Origin: Apoda limacodes | Taxonomy: Eukaryota; Arthropoda; Insecta; Lepidoptera; Limacodidae | DNA: 64,000 bases | NCBI GenBank assembly: GCA_946406115.1 | Contig: OX291546.1 | Span: forward strand, 15,555,019 to 15,619,018 | Reading direction: 5' to 3' | Shown: one piece after another, positions 34,601-47,300 of the stretch | How positions within the stretch are numbered: the first letter of the stretch is position 1 | Layout: each line of letters opens with the position of its first letter | Program-made: the position numbers and the translations under genes | Notes under the pieces: model-generated | What the model saw: only the letters and a program-made list of their open reading frames with translations | Database searches by the model: none | What the model was told of the DNA's origin: nothing

Positions 34601-35204
34601 AAATCTTTTTACTTCGGCATAAGGTTCCTTCCATCGCCAATGTTGTTTACAACGCGAAGGCAGCCAAAGGATAATATCTACACGGGAATTTACGAGTACA
34701 TGTACAAGACACGTGCGACCTTTGATGCATCTGGAATATTCTGTAGGATCCTTGTCGGCGAGTACAAAAACGCAAGCGAGCCTGCGGGGATTCCATACAT
34801 CTCGATTCAGTAATCTGTCCTATGGACTGCGCAATAGCCTCACAAAATTGTCCATACTTTAGAAAGAGACAAAGCAAACCCAAGGGCGTAGCCAGCTTTT
34901 GGGATAGGGGGGGCAGACTTGGTACAAAATGTTGTTTTCATACGGCAAAAATGGCATCGTTGCCTACAATTACTCCATTATTATTCATATGGTAAAACTC
35001 CATAGGCGTGGAGCTACTTCTGCTCTTGATTTTGATACTTGTTTTTTTTTCCATTTTGATCCTATTTTTCAAAACGGGAGATAACATTTATTTCGAGGGT
35101 CATTATTACAAATAGATTGGAAATCTTGTTGCCTTTCTTGAACGAATTTCAACCACCTGAATACGTACGGCACCATAGGACATCCAAACACTGAGGCGGA
35201 CTTT
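34601..35204. other. Intergenic, unassigned
   Basis: A minus-strand ORF of 78 codons (34647-34883) is Cys- and Arg-rich but I recognise no family. It may be part of an unassigned repeat. Confidence 0.35.
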
Positions 35205-35880
35205 TTTTTTATACCACTAAGTTGGCAAACAAGCTTACGGTCCGCCTGATAGTAAGCGGTCACCGTAGCCTATGGACGCTTGTAACACCAGGGATATCAC
35301 CCGCGCTTTGCCGACCCTTTAAAGTTCCAATAACTTCTTTCTTGAAGATCCCCATACTGTTGTCCTTAGAGAAAACCTTGGCAGGGAGCTCATTCCACAA
35401 CCTAAGCGTTCGCGGGAGGAAGTTTCTCTGAAACCGCACTGTACTAACACATCCCATTGTACAAGCGGTAGAACACACAGGGAAGTGAACTCGGCAAGTG
35501 AGTTTGGGATCGTCGACAATTCTCACAGCCCGTCTTTGAACTGAATCCCTTTAAGCTGGTATCCGGGTGCACCCGAGAGATGGCAACATGAGGGGGCCTA
35601 CCTTGTGACTTGTTAAGCAGCAACATCTGCCCCGACGTGAAGATGTTTACTGCCTTGCTCTGTTTAGTACATCTAGGTTTTTTGGACGCCAGCTTCACCT
35701 TGTCTTGCAAATGATCTCGGAACTGAACATCGCTGGAGATGTCAACACCAAGGATCCCAATGCTCTTGGAGATGGAGAGGGGAGTGTTCTGGAATTGTGG
35801 GACAACAGTGAATGGAGTTTTCTTAGCGGTGAACGCGCAGACTTGTCAAAAGTGGCGACTCTTCCTGTGGTTCCCTCATT
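35205..35880 (-). repeat. 5'-truncated CR1/Jockey-like LINE copy
   Basis: On minus it covers the C-terminal RT region and 3' end: KLASKK, FTSGQMLLLNKSQGRP, RIVDDPKLTC, RNFLPRTLRLWNELPAKVFS, GIFKKEVIG, then the GGTCGGCAAAGCGCGGGTGA block, TGCCAACTTAGTGGTATAAA. It lacks about 130 bp in the middle relative to the long copy (after the DPKLTC segment) and has frameshifts. It is not interrupted by the 133-bp insertion found at 14287. Confidence 0.85.
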
Positions 35881-37048
35881 ATCATCCAGGTTTAGATCAG
35901 GTTGTAAAATTTGTGAATAAAATAGTCCATTCCCTCTTGGTTTCTCCACTTATTACCGTAATGTTTCGAAAGCAGTGAATTAACATCTCGCAACTTCAGT
36001 TTTTTAACTGGAACACCTTTCTGTAAAATATTGCTGTCAATTTGCAACATACTTATGGTTTTATCTTTTTTACATATATTTTCAAATATTTCTAATATTT
36101 TTATATATTTTAACCTTTTGCCCTGATTTTAACTAATTCTAGATAATAACATTTCAGTCACAAAATTTAAATGAAATATGCTAAAACTAAAAGCTGAATA
36201 CAGCAATTAACAATAAAGTAAACCAAAATCCAGCCCTGGCAAACGGTTAAACTTATCTGTTTCTTGGAGCGGTTTACCTTCCAAGTTTCGGGTTGTGCAG
36301 TACGTTTTCTCGCTTGATTTTAATCGACCCCTATAGAATGGCTCTCCATCTACACCTGAGACCATAAATCGTCTTCCAAATCACAGATTTTTTCTTTAGA
36401 TTTAATTTATTAACGCAGCGTAAACATAGAAATTTGTATGGACGGCCATTACAGTTGTCAGTCAAATGGAGCGTACCTATTGGAGGATTTGGACTTTTCT
36501 AAATTTGAAACTCAACATCTAAGGACATTACCAGCCTTGTTTTTTAGCTCCGATTTTAATTTAAAATTTAAGCGGACGTTACGTACTTTGAAACCAAATT
36601 ATTTTTTTTACGAAATTTAAAGACATTTTATTTTTGGCATTTTGTGAACTTACCAAATTCGTTTTTAGACTCCTGATATTTATCTGACATAGGCTACATC
36701 AAAGCATCAAGTGTGAGTCGTTTTTTGAAGTGAAAACTTCTTTAGCGGCGCTGTGCACTTTTTTGTGATGGGTAAAAACTGTTAAACTCGCGTCAGGTCA
36801 CGTGTCCTGATTTACATTAGGTTAGTTTTTATTTTTAGTATATGGCGATTATGAGTAGTACAGGGAGGTTGGATATGGGATTTTAATTCTATGACAGATT
36901 GAGCTGTCAAATATACAACGTCAAAAAAGTAAAAAACAAAAGTTATTATTTTTAATAAATAAATATGGATAAGAAGTGATGGGAAGTAAATAGCGAGTAT
37001 GTTTTCACTTCTGCCGGCACTCCCGGAGTGCAACCCGTTTTTTTTTTT
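35881..37048. other. Intergenic, no gene seen
   Basis: AT-rich. The ORFs here (36438-36620, 36812-37033) are short and have no domain. Confidence 0.4.
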
Positions 37049-37271
37049 CTATAATTGAGGAGTTGCCGTTGAAATCCTACACCGATAATCGAATTTAGAG
37101 CGGTTAGAACCGCGAGAAAATTTGGCATGGAGATATTTTGAGTCCACGAGAAGGACATATGTTATTTGAAAACTTTAAGCGTGAGTCGGATTTTTTCTAT
37201 AATTAGGATGTCGTTGAAATCCTACACCGATAACCGAATTTCGGGCGGGCGGAACCGCGGGCAAAAGCTAG
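37049..37271 (+). mobile_element. Helitron-like 3' end, duplicated
   Basis: The right end GGGCGGAACCGCGGGCAAAA then GCTAG|T has the Helitron signature: a GC hairpin (GCGG-AA-CCGC) about 10 bases before a terminal CTAG (37268-37271). A related block sits upstream at 37049-37120 (GTTGAAATCCTACACCGATA appears in both), so two 3'-end-like units lie in tandem. The 5' end (TC) was not located, and no Rep/helicase coding sequence is present. Confidence 0.55.
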
Positions 37272-38140
37272 TAGATTATAAATAAAACGATCGCGTGTCA
37301 ACACGACCTTACATCATCAAGTACTGAGGAACTACTTCTCTACTCCTGAAAGGTTGGACGAACAGTTGACTGTTAAGGCGGGTACAGATTATTTGCAACA
37401 CAAGATGCAATGCAACACGAATGTATGTTGACGGTCTGCGCGCCGTAACAACGGCCATTCCTGGCAGTGTTCAGCGCGCGCGTTATGTAGTCGTTTGATT
37501 TTGAAGTATTATATATAGACTATATTGGTGTTTCAATAATTTTATTACATCAGTGTATACTATGGTGGAGTTGGAAACCCGATGACGTCTTTCTTTAATC
37601 AATTACTGGTTTTTGATCGCAGCCCTGAACTGCTACCAAATTCCGCATAGAGTTTATTCATTTTGGGTTGGGGTGTGCCATAAACATAGGGACTGGACAG
37701 CTAGGCTATGTTTCAAATCACGCCGAGTTATTATCGCCCGGTAAAGTTAAAAAATCAACCCGTTCTGGAACGAGCGTTTGACAGTTAATTTTTACACTGA
37801 CAGGAGTCATTTTCAACCTTTTCTATGGCAGTGTAAAGAATTCAACTTGACAGTTGGAAAATTACTCTACCCCGAGCGTCCCAAAACCACTTTTTTAACT
37901 TCCTCGTTGCGATTTGGAACGCACCCCTAACAATTACGGAAGTCGAAGTATATAGTGCTAAGCTATATGTATTAAAAACTTTTTCGCAATGAAATCATAG
38001 TTTTAGTATTCGTTATCAAAAGTGGTTATTTATTATTAATTTGTCATGTGGCTTTTCATGTGTCGGGCTCAGGACACTGCACTTTGCCAAAGTGCGTCAA
38101 AAGTATAAAGTAATAAAACAATGCGACATGTAGGCATTCT
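37272..38140. other. Intergenic; promoter region of the dipeptidase gene
   Basis: No gene seen. The first exon of the M20 dipeptidase follows; no TATA box or initiator could be placed with confidence. Confidence 0.35.
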
Positions 38141-38341
38141 ATGTCAATGTCATTCTGGCAACAAGACGTGCCTAACCTAACCAATGAAAACATCGGAATT
38201 ATGTCGATTGCATTAAATTTTTTTAAAGTACTACGCGTATGCAATGAATTGAAGTTTTCTGTGATAAGCAAGTCAGTAGCTAACAGTTATTACCAACAGT
38301 TCCAGCCCTTTACAGTATCTCGCAGTCAAGCACCAAATAAA

Positions 38342-41300
38342 ATGGCATCAGAAAAACTGTTGCCCCAAATCTTTAACTTTGTGGATAAAAATGTTCAAGT
38401 CTACAAAGATCTTTTAAAAGAAGCGGTAGCAATTCCTTCAGTATCTAGTGATATCAAATATCGTAATGATTGTGTACGAATGGTTCACTGGACCCAAGAT
38501 AAATTGAAGGAAGTTGGTGCTAGTACCGAACTTAGGGATGTTGGATTTCAAACTATAGATGGAAAACAAGTTAAATTGCCTCCGGTTTTAGTTGGAGTAC
38601 TTGGGAATGTAAGTCCTACGCATATTTTGATTAATTTTTGCATTTTTTCATAGAATAATTATATTGGAATATCATAGGATAATTGGTTTTCTGACAGTAT
38701 GAAAACTAATGACTTGTATAGATCTTAAAATTATAGGTAAGATTTAGATTTGTTTGCCAGGAATTTGGCCTCAAAAGGTGGTGTAGTTGATGACGATTCA
38801 GTTAATAGTACAACAATACCATCATATTAAAAGATAACGAAGAGAAGGGAGAGTTGTTGTAAAAATATTGGAAAATATTTATATGATATGATATGATATG
38901 ATATATTTATTGGTAAATTTGTTGAATTTACAGGTCATTATACATTTCTTTATACATAACAATATACATTTTACAATTAAATAAGAAAAACAATATGATA
39001 TATACAAAATGAACAATAAAAGTATATACGTATACTTATGTCTGTAGATACATTTATAATTCGTCACACTTTTTCTTCAAGAAACTCTTTAAGCGAGTAG
39101 AACGCTTTGCTTTCTAGCCATCTTTTAAGCATGTTTTTGAAGACCGTAATGGAAGTAAAGTACTAATTGTTACATTATATTTGAAATTATAATGTTTAAG
39201 GTTGGTCATAGAAAACAACTTTAATCACAAAAGCAAGTTGGAGGAGCAGAAGTTTCACAATAAGTAGTTTGCTTCATGAGCAGAATGAGGAAAGCTATTG
39301 TGCCAAGGCAGTGGCTGGCTAAGCAGAAACAAATTGCACTTGTGTCACTCACACCAGTATATCAGCATTTTGACAAAACTCTTGTCTATTAGAGTAGCTT
39401 GTATGACAGCAGGAAAAACTAAAAAATTTTACACTTCTGGACCTACATTGTTGTGTAACTTAGTAGATAAAAGTGTAGAGACAGTAAGTTCAGGTATATT
39501 TTTTGATAATGCATTGATTTTTTATGTTAAAATTAAAAGTCATGTAAACTTGTCTCTTTCTCTCTTAAATATCAGGGTCAGGGTTATTGGTCATTGTTAT
39601 ATACAATAAGAGTTGATTGACCCATTTGTGAATAATTTGTTATCAATTAGTGTACTTATAATAAAATTTAATTGAGTGCAAACATGTAAATATTTTATTG
39701 TTTTTGTGGGTACCTTGGTCTTTGTAGTGGTAATCATTAATGTATTGTGTCTCATAGAAAAATAGCTAATAGAGGCTAATATTAGGGTTTGAATTGTTAC
39801 TACCTATTTGTATCAATGTAGGATCCAAAAAAGAATACAATATGCATATATGGCCATCTGGATGTTCAACCTGCTCTTAAATCTGATGGATGGGAGTCTG
39901 AGCCTTTTGAACTTCAGGAGCGTGATGGAAAGTTATATGGACGGGGATCTACAGATGATAAAGGCCCTGTTATTGGCTGGCTTCATGCAATCAATGCATA
40001 TAAAGGAATTGGTGAAGAAGTAAGTGAGAGAAATTACCGCTATTGTAATGGAATTTAATCTTATACTAGACAATTCCTTAACTTTCCACAAAATAATTAG
40101 TTTTGAGATTAATTTGCTAACTACCTAAATCTGTGTTCTTTTTCAAATCACATCATTTAGGTAATTAACAGATGTTCATACATACTAACTCATGTTAGGG
40201 TAGTCCATGCTAGGTCCATACTTTTTTATACATAGTCTACCTGCAATATGATAGAAAAAAGTGCCTAATCACATAAGATAGAACTGATAAATTAATTGTT
40301 ACTTTTCACAGCTACCTGTTAACTTGAAGTTTGTCTTTGAATGTATGGAAGAGTCAGGATCAGAAGGTCTGGATGAGCTCCTGATGGAAAAATTAAAACC
40401 TGAAGGTTTCTTTGACAATGTAGATTATGTTTGCATATCAGATAACTATTGGTTGGGAACAACTAAACCTTGTATTACATATGGTTTACGTGGTATTAGC
40501 TACTACTTTCTTGAAGTGGAGTGTGCTAAAATGGACTTACATAGTGGTGTTTATGGTGGTACTGTACATGAAGGTAAGAGCTGTTTTTTAACTTTTTGGA
40601 TAGTTCCCTATATTTTAAGATTCTGTAAGGTTCCTGTTTCTAGAACAAGAAAATTGATAAGCCTATTACATTATAAATACAGTAATACCCTGACTTACAT
40701 TACCTCGACGTACGCGAATTCGGAGTTACGCGATTTTTCAAGCTCAGACGTGTAGCACGGAATCGATGCGTAGGTACAAGAAAATAATGATTTTGTGTGT
40801 TGTGCGATGACCTAAGTAATTTACTAAGTACTATGGCATCCAAACGAAGTAGAACCGACTTTTTTGCTTCAAACAAGAAAAGAAAAACATTATCTTTGAA
40901 GTGTAAACTTAACATTATTATTATAAATTATTGACTTGTCAGAAGACTTTGTTAGATTTTATGAAACCTTCGACATCAAAATATCTTCAGATTGTGTTTA
41001 TTCGGATTCAGATTTGTCATATTATCTACAATTAGCTACACATTTATTTCCTTAATTAGTGTTTAATTTAGTCTCCAGTCCCAATTAAACATACTTTGTA
41101 TGTCTTTATATGCAAAATTGTACCCTGACTTATGCGAATTCGACTTACACGGCTAGCGCTGGGTCCCACCTATTGCGTTAGTCCGGGGTATTACTGTATA
41201 AATATATACATATTATTCACTTTAGTGTACCTAATTTTTGCTTGACTACAACTTAGATAAATAAACATATCTAAGTAATTTTTTAATTTATCAATAATTT

Positions 41301-44300
41301 TATCTTAATAATGTGTGATTACTAAGTTGATAATTTATTGATTAATTGCTCTTTCAACTAATGGATTATTTTGCCAAATCTATGTTTTTTTGTGAATTTG
41401 ACCTACCCATTTTAAAAAACGAAACAATGGTTGGTTAAAGGTTATAATTAGGCAGCAGTGGTTTTTCTTTGTTGTAACAGGATTTCTCTCACTATTAATT
41501 ATAATGAAAGTACTGATCTGGCAGGCATGCTGTAGTTGCAACAACTAAATTTTTGAAAATAAGATAAGACTTAAAAATACTACAAATTTAATTTTACATT
41601 TTACAAATGTGTAATTAAATATAAAAAAAAAAACTAGATCATTTACTTGGTTGCAAGACATGGAAGTTCTACTCTAAGTAGGTAGGGTATAGCAACCTAC
41701 AAAATTGCCTGGCTTTTAACATATATTTTCGAAATAGGCTACAAAATTTAGGAACTTGTACTTTAAAATTATAATGAGAGCTTTGTAGAAGCACATTTTT
41801 TTTTTAATTTTGAAACTCAGGTTACGATGTCACAACGGCGGCCGTCAGATCATTATCTGGCAGGTAAAAAGTAATGCCTTTCGTAATTAACTAATACTAA
41901 AATGTTGATGTACGCATTTTTAGCTATGTGCTAAATACGTTACTCGGACTATTTAGTTGCTCTTATGCCTAGGACACACACAACGAACTTGCGCGTAGCA
42001 TCGGGCTAGCGCGATGTGTGTAGCCACACCTTCGTGAATACTTTGGCATTTCGTGCGAAGTCGCAAGCACGTCTTGCTGTCGGTAAACTCTCGCACATCA
42101 AAGCGTTTTATTGCAATGAACTTCTCTTGTGTGGCAACACTACAGTCGACCCACAAAAATTGTGCGTAGCGGACGTGTTAAAGTGAATTAGGGTTTGCGA
42201 CGTATTTTTAACATGGATTAGAGTGACGAGAATGATTTGGGCATTTATCAGCAATTACGAGTAGGAGCCGATGTTGTGGAACCCAAAAGATGTTGGCCAC
42301 AAGAGAAATACTTTTAACTGACACATTATAATGAATTATTCGCTTTCATAGAATGCAGAGCGACTGCTTTTTTTCTGACTGTTGGCTGTTGTAGCCATTA
42401 CTGCTTCACCGGGCTTTTTGGGGCGAGACTGAGTCAGCGCCAGGAGGGGTTATAGCGAGATCGTCATCAGGGGCCATTAGTACGTGCCGAGGCCGCCTAA
42501 TGATAGTTTTATGACCGTGCCGAGGTTGGTTATGGAATATGTTGTGGATTTCACAATTAATTGATTCGGGGAGCGACCGCGGCGTCAATTTTATGTTTGG
42601 CGTTTGTTTATCGCGATGAATTTCATAACGCGCAGTGTGGCCAAGCCGAAGTGGCCTAGGCATTAGGCCAGAAATTATAACAAATACATTAAACTGATTG
42701 AGTTTCTGTAACAACTGTGTATTACATGTTACATTTATTTTATTTTAGCAATGTCAGATCTCATTTATCTTATGAACACTCTAGTGGATAAAGATGGCAG
42801 AATCCTAATAACTGATATGTACAAATCTGTAGCACCTCTGACTGAAACTGAAAAGAGACTTTATACATCCATTGACTTTGACCCAGAGGCTTACAGGTAA
42901 ACATTATTTTACGATGTGGTGTATACACATGATATTTTATAAGTAAGTCTTTGAAGCATGGTTGTGTTTGTAATAGATAGTAGGACAAACTAAAATGGCA
43001 ATGGCCTAGTAGAGTTTTTGTAGAACAATGATACAAGTGGGTTTGGTTGGTTTGGTTAATCTTGACGCTCAATTTCAATTCCGCCGTAAATTTAGCATCA
43101 AATAAACAACTAGCAAGCAAGAGAATCAGATACTATTATTCAAATGACACATCTCTACGTGATTGCAATGTATCTAAAATTATTAGCTCTTTTATGAAAT
43201 AATTGTCGGGGGCTCACGATTGAAAACAATATCAATCATATGGCAACCTTAAATGTCTGTAGACCGCCCTGTCAGATAGATCAATTAACCGAATGGTTGC
43301 GAAATATACAGAGAAGTTTAATGCATAAAAGTGGTTACGGTGATGACCAATCAGAGATCATAATAATGTTAACTCCTAAGAATCCCACGGCCACCCACGC
43401 AGTAACGAAAGCAAAGAGAGAGTGGTACGTGGGACAATAAAATATTTAATACAATACATGTATTCTATTTTTACAGAAATACAGTTGGTGCTCATAAATT
43501 AGCTCACAATGGTGATAAGGAACAATTACTTATGCACCGCTGGAGATATCCCAGTCTCTCGCTGCATGGTATTGAAGGTAATATATATTTTTACTACAGT
43601 GTAAATTTAATATTAGTTCAATAAACCTAGCGATTCTTCTTTAAGTAGCAATAACTGATATTTAGGTATATTAGGATTTATAAAACGCTTATGTCGTAAT
43701 ACTCTGGATTATTATTGTAATAATAAAATAATATATCATTACGACATTTATCTCTGAAGGGGTTGATCAGAGATATTATGAACGTCAACTGCTGCGGCAT
43801 AAAAAAATCATAAATTGTATCAATATTGGTTCCCCCTACTAGGTATCGAACCCCGTCACTTCGAAATGGCAGTTAAACCTATTACTTCTATCCATTTGCT
43901 CCATATTTATTTAAATCCTTAATTATACATATTTTTATCTAATTTATAAAAATCACAATTTCTCCAAAAGGTGCGGCATTCCAACCCGGTGCGAAAACTG
44001 TGATACCAGGAAAAGTCATTGGCAAGTTTTCAATACGGATAGTTCCTAACCAAGAGCCTGAAGAAGTGGAAAAACTAGTGTTTGACTATGTCAATAAAAA
44101 AGTAGGTACAGGTTGGAATACTAGTTTTCACAAAAACCAGTTGCAATTTAGCCAAGTGCATTGCTTGCGTTTCACCTCTGTGTGACTTATTGTCGTAGTC
44201 TTGTTGCTTAAATTTGATTATGAGAGGTTGGAATTAGGTGGTGTGGCAACTACATAAAGTACTTATGTATTTGTCACTAAAATGTTGTTATCAACACAGA

Positions 44301-47300
44301 CATTACCCGGATTTTCTGGATACAGGGTATCCAATAGTATTTTATTAGCTATATTAATTACCGTGATGGTTATTAGGGTTGTATCAATATCTCAGATTAA
44401 TAAAATAAAATATTCAATAGCAATTTAAATTCTGAGATTTGAGAAATTATTTATCCATATTAATATTTAAATCACAGTCCTCTTTATAAGGTACAATATC
44501 ATAAAAATGAAATGGTTTTATGTAAAGTAGTTATGTATAGTTGCTTAATTGTTTAGGTTGAACATACATATATGTAATTAGTAGCTATACCAATTATATC
44601 TTCTTTATAACTATGCTAGAACATGATCTTCATTATGAAATATATATTTATAATACCACTAAGGTTGCAAACAAGCTTACGGTCCGCCTGATGGTAAGCG
44701 GTCACCGTAGCCTAAGTAACCTATTTATTACCTAATCTAAGGAAAGGGTGTTAGTATCGCACACATTGGTTTTGGACAGAAAATCTAACTCAGTCAGAAC
44801 AATTTGAGAAGGAAGCCGATAGGAGGATTAAGCTAGGGTGGGTATTTGATAAGCTTCGTCAAGTCTTCACGTTGCCTATACCGCAGAGACAAGTGCGTCC
44901 TACCTGTCATGACTTACGCCGCCGAAACGTGGACACTTACAACAGGGCTGGTTCACAATAACTCAAGTACTTAGGTCTCGCCTTCTCGGGGAATAAATGT
45001 ATAGAAGTATAATTACCAGTCTCCAGTCTCCAGGGATCTTATTGGGAGCAGTTTCAAGCTATTCAAACTCTAAAACTCGAAAGAAAAATGTATGGAAGTA
45101 CATTCACGGGTTTCGAGACGTTAGTCGGACTTCCATACATTTTTTTCTGGAATTCCATACATTTTGCCCCCGGCAACGTGAGACCCGAAAGCTCCAGAAT
45201 TTTTGCAATTATCTCCGAGACTTAAATACGTAAGACAAATAGTATAAACAAATAAATATCTGTTGGCGTACCTACTGAAGTATTTGTAACGTTAGCTGCT
45301 ATAATAATGCATTTGGAATTTAACAATTGACAGTAAAATTGTTGATTATTGGCAAAATTTACAACAATTAATAATTATGTTATTTATTCTATTTCTAATG
45401 TAAGAATGACGAAGGTTAACAAGGAAAATATTTTAATATTTTTGTCTTATCTACAATATGTATATATGAAATAAATAAGAAACCGAGCAAGGTTCAAAGT
45501 CTTTATTATATTACATTATGAATTCATATGAACACAAGTATTCTATTAAATTGTGTAAAATTACAATGTTGTCAGTTCGCCACTGCGAATTGATAGAGTG
45601 TTGTGTTACTATGTGCTTATCAGTTTCATTAGGTATTGTGTAATGGCCCTTGATTTTCCATCTGTAAAGTTGATTATAAAACCTAATCTAAGAAACTAAA
45701 AACTTCGTACTCGTATTCGTTTGCTCGAGCAATACATCAACTTCTATATAATTAATATGTTCATCGAATGACTGATTGATCAACGCCGAGCCAAAACTAC
45801 TAAAACTAAAAAAATGAAATTTTAAACATGGGTTTCTTGAATGACGCAGGAATCCACTGAGAAAGGATTTTAGGAATAGGGGTTGCAAATTTGTATGAAG
45901 TCTTCTTTTTAAGTAAAATCCATGAAAATTGGAATTTGGCATTTTAGTTGAAAGTTAATATAATGACGTATTTCACCAAAAATTTGGAAAATCATCCCCT
46001 AGGTAGTAAAATAGAGGATATTTTGTTTAGGTATCAGGTTGCATTTTTAAATAGAACTATGAAAATTGGAATACTTTTACTCTTTTAGTTGCAAATAAAA
46101 AAGACGTGTTTCATTATTTTAGAAATCTCTTCTATTAAAAATTTTATCTTTAATTTTAATTGAAAAATTTACATCAGGGTCCAGTTAGGTAGGTGACGCA
46201 GTGGAGTGCTTGCTCAAAATAATATGAATAGTCAGTTATGTATTTTAAAAGGTTTAATATTTCCATATAAATGTTATCATATGACAGGGGTTGTTAAGAG
46301 GCTGCTTGAAAACTCTGACAGTCATGTGGCCACTTGCCAATTCGAAATGGGCCACCCCGTAGACTATTGCCTAAGCCTTCTATTCTAAGGAAATGCTTTA
46401 GACCCTGCTGTGGGGCGTACATCGGCTAATGGCAAAAAAAAATAACAGAGATAACTTAAAATAAACTTTTGATGCAGTACTTTATTCTAAAATTAGTGAT
46501 TATAATTTATGGTTTTTATAATTTATATTATTCGATTGCGTTATTCTAAAATTTTGTTTATTACAATGCTGCTAAATATATGCACTTGACATTGCGACTT
46601 CTGTTTTCTATGAGTGCAACACAGGATCTTATTATTCTTATCTGCAGTGGGCTGAACGCGGTTCGCCGAACAAGATGCGCATCACAGCACAAAGCGGGCG
46701 AGCATGGACGGAAGATCCAGACCACCCTCATTACCAGGCAGCCGCACGTGCTACTAAGCTCATATACCAGGTAATTAGTAATTTTGCATCTTATATATAC
46801 TTTGAACACTACATACAAAAATCTAGTTGTTCGCGAGTACTAAAACTACAAAAATAAATGACGTGTCTATACGCGTTAATGTGTGCGATTTCTTACAAGT
46901 GGCAACAGGATCGGAACTGTTGTTACATGTGGTTAATTTTGCTCTAACTGACTTTAAAATATATGTCATTAAAAAAGTTTGGAAGAATTAGATCTTAATT
47001 AATTGGGATGCATTTGTGACATTTTTTTGAAATAAAACATTTTACATTATGTTATTACCTATGAAAAATTCAATAGATTAACTACTGAGTTTCTTGCCGG
47101 TTCTTCTCTGTAGTAAAATCATTACGAACCGGTGGTAAAGTTTATAAAATTAATAATTACACTGACAATTTAAAAGTGCTATTTTAAAGTTTACTTGAAT
47201 AAAAAAGTTAAAGTTTGAGAGCGGCGGATAGTGGCTGCACATAAAGCTACCTAGTTACTTATACTGTGCCTTATCTAAAGCCGCGTTGACACGATCAGCG

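Noticed and set aside
34647..34883. Cys/Arg-rich minus-strand ORF
   Set aside because: Looks protein-like, but I recognise no family and it sits among repeats; no evidence for expression.
41955..42330. Possible Harbinger-like DNA transposon end
   Set aside because: A GC-rich block and a short broken reading frame (after ATGGATTAGAGTGACGAGAA) hinted at one, but no inverted ends or target duplication could be matched.
43240..43440. 66-codon ORF in dipeptidase intron 4
   Set aside because: Lies in an intron on the same strand and has no motif; it may be a repeat fragment but has no second copy here.
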